From Manihot esculenta (lineage: Eukaryota > Streptophyta > Magnoliopsida > Malpighiales > Euphorbiaceae): DNA of 64,000 nucleotides. Position numbers and translations under genes: made by a program. A model generated the notes under the pieces. That model was not told where the DNA came from. It did not search any database and saw nothing but the letters and a program-made list of their open reading frames with translations. Below, one piece after another: positions 46,276 to 59,232 of the stretch; position 1 is the first letter of the stretch, and every line of letters begins with the position of its first letter. The stretch is from positions 2,659,091 through 2,723,090 of the forward strand of contig NC_035178.2 in NCBI RefSeq assembly GCF_001659605.2, given 5' to 3'.

Positions 46276-49170
46276 TTGATAGCAGATTCATTTAATAAAC
46301 AGAGCAATTGCAATTCTGTTAGCCATTGTTCTGAGCATAATAACCATCTAGCTATGCTTTGGCATGCTAGATTAGGACATGTTTCTTTTAAAAGGTTGAA
46401 ACATATAGATGGAGTTGCTAAATGTGATTATGCTGAGTTAATGTGTCCTATTTGTCCTGTTGCTAAGCAAACAAGGCTGTCTTTTCCTACAAGTATGATT
46501 TCCAGTGAGAATATATTTGATCTTATTCATGTTGATTTATGGGGTCCATATAAATTGAAGTCTATTACAAATGCGATCTACATGTTAACAATAGTTGATG
46601 ATTATAGTCGTTTTTATTGGACTTATATGCTGAAAACTAAAGATCAGGTGTTGCTTGCATTGAAATCTTTTTTCCATTATGTGTTTACACATTTTGCTAA
46701 ACGGACAAAGAACATTCGCACCAACAATGGTACTGAATTTGTTAATGTTGCATGTAGTACTTTCTTGCAAGACCAAGGCACTTTACATCAACGAACCTGT
46801 GTTTACACTCCACAACAAAATGGAGTTGTAGAACGGAAACACCGAACTCTTTTAAACATCGCCCGCACACTACTTTTCCAATCCAAATTACCTGCCATTT
46901 TCTGGTCTGAATTATTGTTAGCAGCCACCCATATTACCAATCGGTTGCCTTTCGAAAACTTACAGTGGCAAACTCCTTATGAAAGGTTACATGGTAAACA
47001 GGTTGATTATACTTATTTTCGGACAATTGGTTGTCTCTGTTATGCTACCAACACCAAACCACACAAACATAAATTTGATCCCCGGGCTTTCCCATGTGTT
47101 TTATTGGGTTATGCTCAAAACCAAAAAGCTTATAAACTCTACTGTTTGACTACTAAAGTCATTATTGTTTCACGAGATGTTATGTTTCAAGAAACTCTTT
47201 TTCCTTTTCATTATACCAAACCAGAGGATGTTACAGCTTTTGTTTTACCCACTTGTCTATTTGATACCAATTATACGCCCCACCAACAGCAATCTTCTAT
47301 TAGTCCTGCTTCATCACCAAACACCGACCCACCACTTGAACTCGCACCGTTACCTAAAACTAATTCCGTGCCTTTGGGTCTTGATAATGATCTTCCTGAC
47401 TGCTCTTCTTTTGATGCTGATAATACTGTGGGCACTGAAACTGATTTGGCTATGGGAACTGAAACTGATTTGGTTGTGGTACCTGCATCTCCACAACCGG
47501 TTCGTCGAAGTACACGACTGAGGAAAACTCCTGCCTGGTTGACTGATTATATTACCAATAATACATCAGATTCCAACATTCATTTTTCCTCCTCTCATAT
47601 GTTTTTTATTGCCCAGCTATCTAAAATCAAAGAACCTTGCAATTATAATTATGCTAAAACTGATATGAATTGGGTAAATGCTATGCAAAACGAATTGGAT
47701 GCTTTAGAACAAAATCATACATGGATTTTAACTGCTTTGCCTCCTAACGTTAAACCTGTTGGGTGTAAGTGGGTGTACAGGATTAAATATAATGCAGATG
47801 GGAGCATAGACAGATATAAAGCAAGGCTCGTCGCCAAGGGGTACAACCAGTTGCTTGGTCTCGATTACAATCAGACTTTCTCTCCTGTTGCCAAGTTAGT
47901 AACAGTAAGAATTTTCTTAACTGTGGCAGCCGCATATTCTTGGCCAGTGAAGCAACTTGATATCAATAATGCTTATTTGCACGGGTCCATTGATGAAGAT
48001 ATCTACATGCAAGTTCCTCCTGGTTATGGCAAAGCGGAGAAGGGCCAAGTTTGCAAATTGCAGCGATCACTTTATGGGTTGAAGCAAGCCGGCAGGCAAT
48101 GGAATAAAGAATTGACAGTCAGTTTGATGACACAAGGTTTCAAACAATCTTCTTTCGATCATTGCTTGTTTACTAAGGGTCATGGCGGTTCTTTTATTGC
48201 TATCTTAGTTTATGTTGATGATTGTTTGATTACTAGTCCTTCGGCCACCTTAATTACTGATTTGCGGCATTTTTTGGATAAGAAATTCACTATTAAAGAT
48301 CTCGGCGATGTTCAATATTTTTTGGGTATCGAGGTGGCACGTTTGGCATCAGGAATGTTGTTAACACAACATAAATTCATTACTGATATTATTCAGGATA
48401 CAGGTTTGCAGGATGCCCGAATTACAGCTAGTCCGTATATTCAAGACATTAAAATGAGTAAAGATATGGGACAGCCATTGCAAGATGCTGAGATTTACCG
48501 GAGACTCATTGGTCGGTTGCTTTATTTATCCATGACCAGGCCTGATATTAGTTATGCAGTTCAGCAACTTAGCCAATATATGCAGGTTCCACATACTATG
48601 CATCTAAAAGCTGCTCTCACCGTGGTGAAATATTTGAAGGGAACTAGTTACATGAGATTATTTTTACCAGCAACAAATGATTTGAAACTCCGAGCCTTTT
48701 ATGATGCTGACTGGGCATCTTGTGTTGATTCTCGTCGATCCGTTACCGGGTATTGTATTTTCTTAGGTACTTCATTGGTTTCCTGGAAGACTAAGAAACA
48801 GAATACGGTGAGTCGGTCTTCTGCTGAGTCGGAATATCGCGCCATGGCATCTACTGTGTGTGAGCTTTGGTGGTTATCTTCTCTTTTGACTGATTTTCAT
48901 ATTACTATTGTTCAACCGATACCGTTACATTGTGATAATAAGGCAGCCATACATATTGCTGCTAACCCAGTCTTTCATGAGAGGACAAAACACATTGACA
49001 TTGATTGTCATGTGGTTCGTACTCAGCTGCAAGCAGGTTTCATTACCACTCCGTATCTTCCATCCTCCTTGCAGCTTGCCGACATGTTTACGAAACCTTT
49101 ACCTTCTCATTCTTATTCTACATTTGTGTCCAAGCTTGGGTTGGTTGATTTCTTCCCAACACCAGCTTGA
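46276..49170 (+). pseudogene. Copia integrase, reverse transcriptase and RNase H (3' part of the gag-pol frame)
   Basis: 964 codons in the same frame as the piece before the TAG; no ATG start is implied. Domains in order: pre-integrase HHCC (LWHARLGHVSFKRL; CPICPVAKQ), integrase core (HVDLWGPYK; VDDYSRFYW; then NIRTNNGTEFV), integrase end (YTPQQNGVVERKHRTLLN), reverse transcriptase (KWVYRIKYNADGSIDRYKAR; YVDDCLIT at about 48211) and RNase H (DADWASCVDSRRSVTGYC; SRSSAESEYRAMA; HCDNKAAIHI). The second catalytic residue of the integrase DDE triad, Asp in the usual RSDNGTEF motif, is Asn here (codon 46723-46725). This copy should be unable to integrate even if the stop were bypassed. Confidence 0.88.
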
Positions 49171-50157
49171 AGGGGGGGGGTGTAAAGGAAATCAGTTAGT
49201 CAATTTTGTATCTTAACTAACCCGTTAGAATAGCTCTACATCTAACTAAATGCTAGCACACACTCCTTCAATTCTTGGACTGTGGCTAGCTCAGGTTTTC
49301 TTTTGTATATATGTACATCAACAGTAACGATTTAAATATACAAAAATGGATTGAGGTTGCACCTGTTTATGCACCTCCACCAACTAAATTCTTAATTTAT
49401 TTTTATTTTGTTGGATTCTTCAATCCTTTTCAGGTTGCTTACTCGTGGGATATCATCCCGCATCCATAGATTATGGTAATTTCAAAATGGAGTGTAACGG
49501 TCAGCTTTCCACTTAATGAAAAATCATTTCACATCCGCGAGTTACTGTAATTTTAAATTGTATATAATAGTTATCACAAAATTATTAAATAATTTGGATT
49601 AACTATTTTGAGTCAAGTGAAAAGTAGATCAAAAAATTATCTGAATCGCTAAACTATTTTAATTGGTATCAGAACCACCCTGAATCAGATAAATTATGCA
49701 GAACTAGTGGACCTGCAAGAAAAGAGCTACCCGTGAGAGACGAGATAGAACCGCTCGAGGTACTAACAAACCACAATATCCGAGAATTTGGTTCTGATTA
49801 GCAATTGTATCTGATTCAATTGCAACGACAACGTCATAAATTTAGCGAGATCAAATATAACGGTCAGCTGCCTACTTGTGGGAAATCATCCCATATTAGC
49901 AGATTACGACAATTTTGAGATCGAGTGTAATGGTCAGCTGCCTACTTGTGAAAAATCATTCCACATCGAATTACGACAATTTCAAGACCGAGTGTAACGG
50001 TCAATTGTCAATTTGTATTGGCGAATTATGGTAATTTCGAATCGTATATAATAGCCAGTACAAAACTATTAAATAACTTGATTCAACTATTTTGGATCAA
50101 ATGAAAAAGTGAGTACAAAAATTATTTGAATCAATTTAAACCGGACCATTTTTGTTT

Positions 50158-50812
50158 ACATATCCCATACGCACAGAAAGCAATTAGCTTTCCTTACTCT
50201 TTCGTAACAGTAAATAAATTATCCACCCCACTCCAAAGTAAGTACCTAAGCACAAATATTTTTTTTTTTCATTTTACTCCAAATAAGTAAAATATATTAT
50301 ATTAAATTAATGATTAGTGTTGATATTAGAGTAAGGGTATTTATGTCATTTACATTATTAAATTCATTAAAACAGTTTTACTTTTTAAAAATTTAAAATA
50401 CCAATTAAACAAATTAAAATTTACTTTCCCATAAATAATTTTCTAGTGAATATACTTTTGAGTAAATATATTTTTTAAAAAACGAATTAGTAAAAATGAG
50501 GCCTAAATTTATGAGGGCATGAGGAGTGATACAAAAGTTTAAAGATGTAAATATTTTAGTGAGTAAGTTATACATTTTGCAGTGAAGAGAATAAAATCTG
50601 TGTTGTAGTTGTACATTTCCCATTAATAGATCGAATCTTATCAATTTCATAAACAAAATCTTATCTTTCCATAAAAGGCAAACGTGTATATGGAACTCTC
50701 CTACGTTTTTCTTGTTAACCTTTGCCTCAATGATTTTTTTTTTTAAAAAAAAGAAAATTATGATAAGTTTTCAGTCATTAATTACATGGATCTTTATAAT
50801 AAGAGAATGCCA
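50158..50812. other. AT-rich tail of duplication copy 2
   Basis: The first 80 bases still match copy 1 with a 36 bp difference in length. The rest no longer aligns by eye. No gene seen. Confidence 0.5.
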
Positions 50813-50903
50813 ACACCTGTCCTGCTGACGGCTAATCGCCGTTCCTAATTCTTTATAATATAATTTAGGTTCTGTTTGGTTCAAACTTCATCCGACTGCT
50901 TGA

Positions 50904-53900
50904 TCATGAGAGTGGGCTTTGTTCACTCAACCATGGATCTTGCACAGAAACAGGTGAATTGTCCTTCTCCATTTCCATGGACTTCTCACTATTGGCCTCT
51001 GCAAACAGAATTCTACTATTTTCCACCTGGGCTTTCTTATCAGTGGAGCAGAGTGGCTTCTCACTGATATTAGATGAAGAAGAGCTGCATGTTTCATTGG
51101 ATGAAGATGTGCAATTTAGTTCCTCTGAAGGTGTCCATCTACTTAGCCTTATTTGCTCTAGTTCAGCTGCAACTTCCATCATTGAAGGTCTCATGTCTCT
51201 CTGAAATGCCAGGCACATAAATGCTAGTTCTGCCACTCTGTGCACACAATTAAGAGTCCAAGCATCACTGTGGATATCAAGGAATGGGTCTATAATCTCA
51301 TCTAATCTCCCTTTTCCAATCCTGTCTGCAGCAAGAGCAGCCAAATTCACTTCATTTTGGGGCCTGGAAAAGTCTACCACCTTCAATGCTGTAATGATCT
51401 CGACAAGAACAACCCCAAAGCTATAAACATCACTTCTATCTGAAAGATGGAAGTTCTGATGGTATTGAGGATCAAGGTACCCTGGAGTTCCCTGTGGGGC
51501 TGTTGAGATATGGGATATTTCTGTTATGCCAAGTCTAGAAAGACCAAAATCTGCAACTTTGGACCTGTTATTGTAATCTAAAAGTATGTTGCTTGACTTG
51601 ATATCTCTGTGAAATATTGGGGGGTGGATAGCAGAGTGGAGATGAGCTATTGCTTGAGCAGTTTCAGAAGCAATAGTGAGGCGAACCGGCCAGGCAAGTC
51701 CATCGCCTCTCTCTCTTTGTAAATGCTGGCACAATGTCCCGTTGGGCATGAATTCATAGACAAGAATTTGTTCACCATTCTCTATAGAGCAACCCAGGAG
51801 GCGAACTAAATTCGGGTGATTCACAGAAGAAATGAGTTTGATTTCATTCATGACTTGACCAATGGTGTCACTATCTCTATGTTTGATCCTTTTAATAGCA
51901 ACCCATAAATCATTTTGGAGTTTACCAGCATAAACTGTTCCATATGCTCCAGTTCCAAGCCTTAGTCTCTCTGAGAAACTATTTGTGGCTGTCTCCATTT
52001 CCTTGTAGGGGTAGATGGGAATGTGGATGCCTGTAGTTTCGGCTAAGTGGAGTTCTGTGAAGCCTTTGGCTTTTGAAGTGAACCGTCTTCGAATGAAACA
52101 GCACAGCAGACCAAGGGTGACCATGAAAGCTATTCCAGCAGCAATTCCTCCAATTAAAACTGTGATTCTTGTCGCTCCTCCGCATTGCCCATTCAAATGA
52201 TTTGCTAGATTGCAAGAGGCTGTGAACATACAAACAAACTAGTATTTAGCTTTTAGGAGACGGAGATTAGCAGCAGCAAGGGTCAGTTTGGAGTCTAAAA
52301 GTAATTTGTAAGCATGGAAACTAAAATATGCAATAGTAGATAATTGCACTAATTTCTTTATTATTATTTTAAAATAACTCTTGGGACCCCTGCTGGATTG
52401 GGCTATCTCATTAATACTCTGCATTTGTCACTTCTTAGGAAAATAACAAATAATAATATGACAATTTTACACGCTATGCTTTTAATAGCAACCCATAAAT
52501 CATTTTCGAAAACCCAAGGAGTTTTCTTTTAATTATTTTTATTTTTATCAAAAATTTAAAAAACGGGTTCATTTTATATAATATTAAAAATTATTTTTAA
52601 TTGAAAAAATTTAAAAATATGTTTATATTATCATTATTTTTTTAGAAAATATGTTTACTTTTTTTTATAATACTCTTTACTTTGATTTTTATATTAATTT
52701 TAAATAAAAAGAAAAATCATACATTTTATATTAATTTAAAATAAAAAATTATATATACTTAAATATATAAATATAATTATTAAAGATCGTATTTTATTAA
52801 ATAAAGTCTATCCGTTCATAAAGTTTCATATTTTTTAATTTCTCAATATAATATAAAAAATAAATATTAAATTATTTTTTATTTCCTTTATAAAATTTTA
52901 AAAAATAGAAATTTTATTTTTATTTTTCAATTAGAGTAAAAAAAATTAAAATAAATATATTTTTTAATTTTTTTAAAAATAATAAAAAAATTTAAAAAAA
53001 AACATTTTAATATAGTAATAGAACCAAACTGATTTATTTAAAAAACAAGCTAAAAAAATTAAATTAAATTGATCCGTGATTTTTCAATTTTAACAGATTA
53101 GTGCACAACCCTACAGTATTCTGTACAGTTACTAAATATTTGATAATTCTCTCTGATATCTCTCTTAATAATATTTAAATAAAATATTTACAGAGGCGTT
53201 TTATTATTTTTGCAGAGTCAAAAGCAGCAATTGCTAAGTAAAACTGACCTTTTCTGCAGCCGGCACCATCTGCATATCCATCACCGTGAAAACCATTTTC
53301 GCACTGACATCGGTATCCGGGTCCAGCAGGAGTTATAACAACACCACTACAGTTGGCATGGTTAGAACAGTGACACTTATTCCCCTGAAGCCACCATCCT
53401 AGGTCCATCACCTGAATCTCCAACGACGTCACGCCGTTGAAAGATATGGATGACAAAAGAGACTGGCAGTTGCCAAGCCCATGACTACTTCTATCAAAGA
53501 AACCAGCAACACGGCCAGTAGTTAGATTAAAAAGGCAACTTAAGTGGCTTTCTTTCGAACAATTAAAAGACTCGAAATGAGTCGTCACATTTAAGGTAGT
53601 TATATTGCAAGCCCGGGAGCTGGAGCACTTGTGCAACAGGATGGCGTTGGTCGACGTGGGTGCGAAATTGCTTGTAAATAGTTCTCGGAAAGATTGGATT
53701 GAACGGTTGCATTTGGGTTCAACATGGATTCTTATTTTATCATGGGTTATATTTTGGACAGGAAACTCATTATTGACGAGGATGTCTCCATTTCTGGTGC
53801 AATTTAATTGGATTTTGCAACCAGGGGAGAATCCAAAAGGGTAAGGAAGATTGTTGGAACCGCATGTACGGTTGCACCAAGGGGAAGCTTGAGCTTTGAT

Positions 53901-53960
53901 TATTGAAAGAATCAAGATTGAGAAGAAGAAGACGAGAGCATCTTCTTTTGACAGGATCAT
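50904..53960 (-). CDS. Wall-associated receptor kinase-like protein (WAKL14/20 type), two exons
   Basis: CDS is the complement of 53249-53960 joined to 50904-52219 (675 residues). The splice sites are GT at 53248-53247 and AG before 52219, and the phase is kept (GCRK|ASCN). Start MILSKEDALV is the ATG just before a signal peptide (to about residue 26); the longer upstream frame is not needed. A Cys-rich extracellular region with the GUB_WAK pattern (WCNRTCGSNNLPYPFGFSPG) is followed by an EGF-like part (CHCSNHANCSG; CQCENGFHGDGYADG). A membrane span lies at about 256-279. The kinase has GTGAYGTVY (326-334), K347, HRD (441-443) and DFG (461-463), then GTPGYLDPQY, so it should be an active RD Ser/Thr kinase. 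Such receptors sit in the plasma membrane and bind the wall. The final codons and 3' UTR are duplicated at 11619-11759. Confidence 0.92.
52220..53248 (-). other. Intron of the WAK-like kinase gene
   Basis: 1,029 bp, AT-rich, GT...AG on the minus strand. It separates the extracellular exon from the membrane and kinase exon, the usual arrangement in this subfamily. No nested element recognised. Confidence 0.85.
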
Positions 53961-56121
53961 AGTTTTCAGAAGTTGGTCTCTTTGTGATAACCCAACAAGA
54001 ATTTGATCAAATATAGGGAAGTTTGGATTATTGCAAGGGGAGAAGACCTCAACGGTAAAAGTAAATGAGTCTGCGTTCACAATGTGGATGAGATTGAAGA
54101 TTGAAATTGTTGCTTGAAACACTGAAATTATGGTGCTGACTCAGGAAGAAGTAATTAACATCAACACTTTCTTTTGGTATAATTAAATATGGAAAAAGAA
54201 AGAATTCAAATAATGGTAGTGATGTGTTTGTCGCTATGAGTCTTTGCTCCGCAGAACATATAATTTTCCCTACAAGGTATGATATAGAGTGAGATGAGTT
54301 CACATGTAAGACGACAAATAAAACTAATAATCTACAGACGTGGAGAGTGAGGCAGAGGCAGAGGCAGAGGCAGGGCAGAGCCAGTCTTTCTTCTTTTCAC
54401 ACCACTTCTATTGCTTTTAATATACGTTTAACCCAAAAGTTTGAAGATTTTTTTAGAAAAAAATAAAATAACAAAAATCTGCTTTAAAATTAATAACTAC
54501 ACCTTATTTATATAATTATATAAAAAAAAACACTCTTACCAATCAAATTTAAATCTATAAATTAGCACTTTTATTTATGAGACGCTTCAATCTCAATAGT
54601 ATTTTAATAAACACTTAAATTTTTTAAAATATTACTTTAAAATATTTAAATGAAAAAAAAGGTATTTGTAAACACTTGATTTTTTAAAACAAATTAAAAT
54701 GAGGATACAAGTTGAAGTTAATACCCTAGAAATTATAGGAGATGATTTAAAGTTAAATGGAAATTCATCCTATTAAATTTAAGATGAGAATCAGTCAATA
54801 ATTTAAGAATTTAAACTGTATATAAAAAATGCCAAAAATTTGATTGGTTCTCTGCTCCAATGACAATAACGGAATAGCCAGTTTGATTACGATTAAACAA
54901 TTCATCTTAAATCAATAATTGAATTGCTCGGAACCGAAATAAAAATCATTGAATATGAAATCTGTAGTCATATAAATACAGCTCTGTATGTGGCACGACA
55001 AATTAAGAAAAGAAATTACAAAGAAAACAATCACATTAATAAAAAAAAGGAATAAAATATATAGTAGCTGGGATGTATACTTTGGTAGCAGTTACGTTTG
55101 TCAAGAATGACGGTGAAGCAAAAGGATCACCTACCCAAGTCGGTTTTGGATGAAACGGGAAAGCCAAAGAAACCTTGCACAGCAACCCGCACCTTGTTGT
55201 GGCGCTTACACCGTCAAATTCACCACAGGACCATCTCTTTGTCTAGCGCACATGACTAGTGACGGGTACTGAACTTAAGATTTTTAGGTCTTCTTCATCT
55301 TCTTTGGAATTATATTTGTTGGTGTTGTTTTTAGCTTATGAGAGAGTAGGTTGGATTTTAAATACTAAAAAGATATTAGTAAAGAGTGTACAAAGAATTT
55401 AGTAATGAGTGAAGAACTCGTGTATTTATAGAGTAAGTTAATTGGTTAGATTCATAGTTCATAACTATATAAACAAACCTTCGTTATAGCAAGATGTTAA
55501 ATTTTTTATTCTAAATAATAATTTTTAATATCTTTTAAGATATTTTCAATAATAATTCAAATTGAAATAATAATGAAGTCCAAAAAGATATATTGTTGTG
55601 AAGCAATCAATGCTTTACTATATTTGCTACGGGGTCTTTACACGTGGTAAACAAAAAGCATTACTGACATGGTCTTGAATTATGATTGGCCCCCATACAG
55701 TACACAGGTGTCATCTACTTTTATATAATAAAATTAAAATTAATTATAAGAGGTGAGGTCCGTGATGAAAACTTGTGAAAAAATAGAAAGTAATAAAACC
55801 ACAGAAATAATTAGCAATTAAAGTAACAACCACAGAAATAAAACAACCATACTTAGATAATTAAGTCAACCCTTTTGTTATTATTAGTATCCAGCCAAAT
55901 CTCTGTGCGTCTCCAAGCTAACGGTGACGTCTTAACGGGACACGTGTCACAAGCTCTTATCCCTTGTGTTGTATTACCATTCCTTTCCCGCTATTTAGTT
56001 GTTAGTACAATCGCTGTCTCCTCTCCCGCCTTCAACTAATTCGTTTTGGGCATCCTCAACTTCCTCTCGCTTCCCTTTCAGTTTTTCATTTCTCCTTTTA
56101 TCTGTTGTTACTTAAATTGAA
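53961..56121. promoter_or_regulatory. Shared upstream region of the divergent WAK-like kinase and WD40 genes
   Basis: 2.16 kb between two divergent start codons. Near the kinase side lies a short (GGCAGA)n run (about 54348-54380) that probably sits upstream of or in its leader. Near the WD40 side is GACACGTGTC (55939-55948). The middle (54420-55900) is AT-rich without a recognised gene. Confidence 0.5.
55939..55948. promoter_or_regulatory. Palindromic G-box/ABRE-like site upstream of the WD40 gene
   Basis: GACACGTGTC, a perfect 10 bp palindrome with a CACGTG core, lies 174 bp before the start codon. A TGACGTC (55925-55931) lies 7 bp away. Such pairs bind plant bZIP factors and often give abscisic-acid or stress response. 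The sites are seen; the function is inferred. Confidence 0.55.
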
Positions 56122-57516
56122 ATGCCAGACGACGGAGGTGATCGTGCTAAATCTGTTGATACTGGGAGGGGCATACCCAGATCGAAAGTTGGTAATATTT
56201 TGCATTCTGATCCTAACATGTCTTCCACCATCCATGATAATGACGATTTTTCTATTCGTAATAGCAGCGCTTCGGCTGTGGCTCCTGGGTCTTTCGACTC
56301 TAATAGATTAAGCTGTGAAGGGTCTCCTATGACCATGTCACCCTGGAATAATACAACTTCTAGCAACAAATCTCCATGGAATCCTTTTGACGAAAATCTT
56401 TCACAGAATGGACTTATCGGTTCTCTTGTTCGTGAAGAGGGTCATATTTACTCATTGGCTGCCACTAAGGATCTTCTTTACACTGGTTCAGATAGCAAGA
56501 ACATTCGAGTGTGGAAGAATTTGAAAGAGTTTTCTGGGTTTAAGTCCAGCAGTGGTTTGGTGAAGGCGATTATAATATTAGGGGAGAAGATTTTCACGGG
56601 TCACCAAGACGGGAAGATTCGTGTTTGGAAGGTTTCTCCAAAGAATCCAAGCGTACACAAGCGCTCTGGAACTTTACCAACATTAAAGGACATATTCAAA
56701 AGCTCCATCAAGCCAAGCAATTACATCCAAGTTCGAAACCACCGAACCGCACTCTGGATCAAACATTCTGATGCCGTTTCGTGCTTGAGCTTTAACGAAG
56801 ATAATACCCTTTTGTACTCTGCTTCCTGGGACCGAAGCTTCAAAGTGTGGAGAATCTCAGACTCTAAATGCCTGGGATCTGTCAGCGCTCACGACGACGC
56901 TGTTAACTCCATCGTAGCAAGCAGCGAAGCCATGGTGTTTACAGGCTCAGCTGACGGAACTGTCAAAGTGTGGAAAAGGGAACAGCATGGCAAAACTACC
57001 AAGCACAATATGCTTCAAACGTTGCTGAAACAAGAGTGCGCGGTTACAGCTTTGGCCGTTAACCCCTCCGGTTCGGTGCTTTACTGTGGTTCCAGTGATG
57101 GGGTGGTGAATTTTTGGGAACGCGAAAAGCAGTTGGCCCACGGTGGGGTCCTTAAGGGCCACAAGCTTGCGGTTCTGTGCCTCGCGGCTGCAGGGAATTT
57201 GTTGTTCAGCGGATCAGCGGATAAGAGCATCTGCGTGTGGAGGAGAGAGGGAAGTATTCACATGTGTCTTTCAGTGCTGACTGGGCACACCGGGCCCGTC
57301 AAGTGCTTGGCGGTGGAGGAAGATCGCGAGCAATCAAAAGATGGAGATCAACGTTGGGTGGTGTACAGTGGGAGCCTGGATAAGTCCATTAAGGTTTGGA
57401 GCGTTTCTGAGTTGGCTCCTGATGTTAATCAGATGGCCGTGATGCCACAACAACAAATGCCTGATGAGGAACCTGCACCGTCCGATGGAATCGACGGAGC
57501 CGGCGGTAATATATAG
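56122..57516 (+). CDS. JINGUBANG-like WD40 repeat protein
   Basis: 464 residues, intronless. An N-terminal low-complexity region of about 100 residues rich in Ser and Asn is followed by about seven WD40 repeats, with ends such as [48 protein letters not shown] and DKSIKVWS. They should form one beta-propeller scaffold. The layout, the [14 protein letters not shown] segment and the [11 protein letters not shown] segment match plant JINGUBANG proteins, reported in Arabidopsis to restrain pollen germination. Other family members have no known role, so the pollen function is an inference. The start is the first ATG after a pyrimidine-rich leader. Divergent from the WAK-like kinase, convergent with the USP/kinase gene. 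Confidence 0.9.
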   Translation: MPDDGGDRAKSVDTGRGIPRSKVGNILHSDPNMSSTIHDNDDFSIRNSSASAVAPGSFDSNRLSCEGSPMTMSPWNNTTSSNKSPWNPFDENLSQNGLIGSLVREEGHIYSLAATKDLLYTGSDSKNIRVWKNLKEFSGFKSSSGLVKAIIILGEKIFTGHQDGKIRVWKVSPKNPSVHKRSGTLPTLKDIFKSSIKPSNYIQVRNHRTALWIKHSDAVSCLSFNEDNTLLYSASWDRSFKVWRISDSKCLGSVSAHDDAVNSIVASSEAMVFTGSADGTVKVWKREQHGKTTKHNMLQTLLKQECAVTALAVNPSGSVLYCGSSDGVVNFWEREKQLAHGGVLKGHKLAVLCLAAAGNLLFSGSADKSICVWRREGSIHMCLSVLTGHTGPVKCLAVEEDREQSKDGDQRWVVYSGSLDKSIKVWSVSELAPDVNQMAVMPQQQMPDEEPAPSDGIDGAGGNI

Positions 57517-59232
57517 TCATACGGGACTATTCGATCTTCAGTGGAGCATAACTAGTAATGCACGAGTCTTTAAAGATCTCAAAATTGCCCAGCGAGACGT
57601 GGTGGGTGTGGTTGAAGTGGAGTTGATTTGCTCGCGGAGAAGAAAAAAGGATTTGCATTCATGAGTCATGACGAATTTGGTTTTGTATATTGTGTGGCTA
57701 ATATTTAATAGCTTACTGCTGAGATTGTAAAGTTTCCTCTGTATTTTTTTGTGATTTTATGATTCCAGGTGAGAATTTGCAGGGGGGGCTGTGTACAAGC
57801 TGATTTTAATAAATGTATAATTATGTATTTTCAGTGAATTTCTTATTTGCAATGAACCTTTATATTTGTTTACACTTTGAAATTTGTTTATCAAATTTTT
57901 AGCATTTTTCAATTGTGAAATTGGTTTATGTCCATTAATTGCTTTGCACCTACTTTGCTGATTTTAACTTCCTCGTCAAAAGCCCTGACTAGAGCAGAGA
58001 GGAGAAGGTTTACCTTATGGGACTACTGTTTTAACAATTGTGTTACTTTTGAGATTGATTCAGTTGTACAAGTGCAATTAATGGTAGATGAGGGTTGTAA
58101 GTTTAGCAATGACAGCTGCAAATTTCGTTCCATTCCTCGTAAAATTACAGTTTTGTTGGGTTTGCTGGTACAACACACAAGCCTGCATGCTGAAACTTCA
58201 GTCCCGGCCGAAAGTTTGTCTTAAAGAGTATATTTGAAGCAAAGCCCAGTAATTGAAGGCAATTCTCTACTTCATACTTTGGCCTAGGTAACTATCAACC
58301 ATGAGACAACTAAAAGGGTTCGCAAGGCGCATCCAAGATGCTGGAGCGCTCGCTCATGAATCATGGTTGCGCTTTATTTAATTTTTTTACTCAAATCAAT
58401 TGGTGAAATACTGACTCGAGTGTGTTATAATGCTGCGAAAGGCACATAACCTTGTAGTTTTCAAGAATGACTAGAGAGGAAAATAATATCCATAGACATT
58501 TCATGTACGAAGTAAGCTCTTCCAAAAATAGAAGTTGCGTTGGGTGAATGGACCGAGTAATCAGGAAATGTGTCATAACGCTACAGGGTCAGAAAGAAAG
58601 ATGCGGCATCAAAATCGTAGTCATGTGCTTACGGCTCTAAACTTCTAAACATATTTCCTCCAGCATTAGTTAATATTATACCAAATCTCATTAATTGAAC
58701 ATGGTAACCACTCGAAAGCGAACACAAGGACTGCTGAAGATTATTTTGAGCAATAACTCTTACGGTAGAATTTAAGGGATTATGAAGCAGAGAGGGCTAT
58801 CTGCCCGGCTTCCTGCTGTCCTGCTGTGGTGTTGCCCAATCATAAGATCAAGAAAAAGAACAGCACCGTTAAGCATAAAGTCCAAGAAGCAGCTGCGAAA
58901 GCACAAAAGAACACTATAACTACTACTTTCATGGATTTACACTTTCTTTTATTGTCATATTAGCAGTAAAGAATAACTGAACTACAAACACAAACATGCA
59001 AGTGATTCTTTCTTTACAGCTTACTATGTGATTTATATAAGAACCTAATGATATGGTGATAAAAGGATTGCATCAGGGAAGAAACTCAGGTAGCATGTCT
59101 GCAACTGGGAAAGCAACTTACTATGGAAGAAAAATGATCGCTTCAGAACTATGCACAGAGAACACACTCTCAAGTCAGCGCATTTGGTATGTGGCAGTTA
59201 CTATCAACTGCCAGTTAGTGTAGAATCAACTT
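57517..59232. other. Intergenic region between convergent genes
   Basis: Holds the 3' UTR of the WD40 gene (AATAAA-like signal near 57808) and that of the kinase gene on the other strand. The small frames here show no family features. Nothing else recognised. Confidence 0.55.

Larger units (their letters stand above)
44418..49432 (+). mobile_element. Young, nearly intact Ty1/Copia retrotransposon
   Basis: A 5,015 bp element with two 252 bp LTRs (44418-44669 and 49181-49432, TGTAAAGG...CCTTTTCA) and an exact 5 bp duplication GGTTG (44413-44417 and 49433-49437). Primer-binding site TGGTATCAGAGC at 44670-44681; polypurine tract AGGGGGGGGG at 49171-49180. The LTRs differ at three positions by my reading (about 1.2 percent), so insertion was recent. 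One long gag-pol frame is broken by a single stop. It lies inside the left LTR of a TRIM-like element. Confidence 0.95.
44397..50157 (+). mobile_element. TRIM-like short LTR element, split by the Copia element
   Basis: Once 44418-49437 is removed, about 740 bp foreign to copy 1 remains. Two related stretches (about 49438-49660 and 49855-50150) share runs such as TATTAAATAA and GTATATAATAG in the same order. A primer-binding-like TGGTATCAGAACC follows the first at about 49664. About 175 bp of non-coding sequence lies between them. This fits a TRIM, a tiny retroelement with LTRs and no genes. Within the LTRs a unit of about 68 bp starting TAACGGTCAGC recurs (49858, 49928, 49995 and earlier). 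I could not fix the outer ends or a clean target duplication. Confidence 0.5.
41177..50952. repeat. Segmental duplication, copy 2, interrupted by nested retroelements
   Basis: Homologous to 7124-11759. It is continuous through the promoter, allene oxide synthase gene 2 and downstream tract to about 44396, resumes at about 50158 (CAGAAAGCAATTAGC), diverges after about 50240, and matches again at 50813-50952. The insertions at 44397-50157 are absent from copy 1, so they arrived after the duplication. Confidence 0.85.

Noticed and set aside
53961..54122. A longer N-terminus for the WAK-like kinase, starting at 54122
   Set aside because: The ATG at 53960 leads straight into a good signal peptide and the Cys-rich domain. 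The extra 54 residues would bury the signal and do not fit the family.
55080..55270. A less AT-rich stretch that might be an exon
   Set aside because: No open frame of useful length, no splice-site pair or protein similarity that I can recognise.
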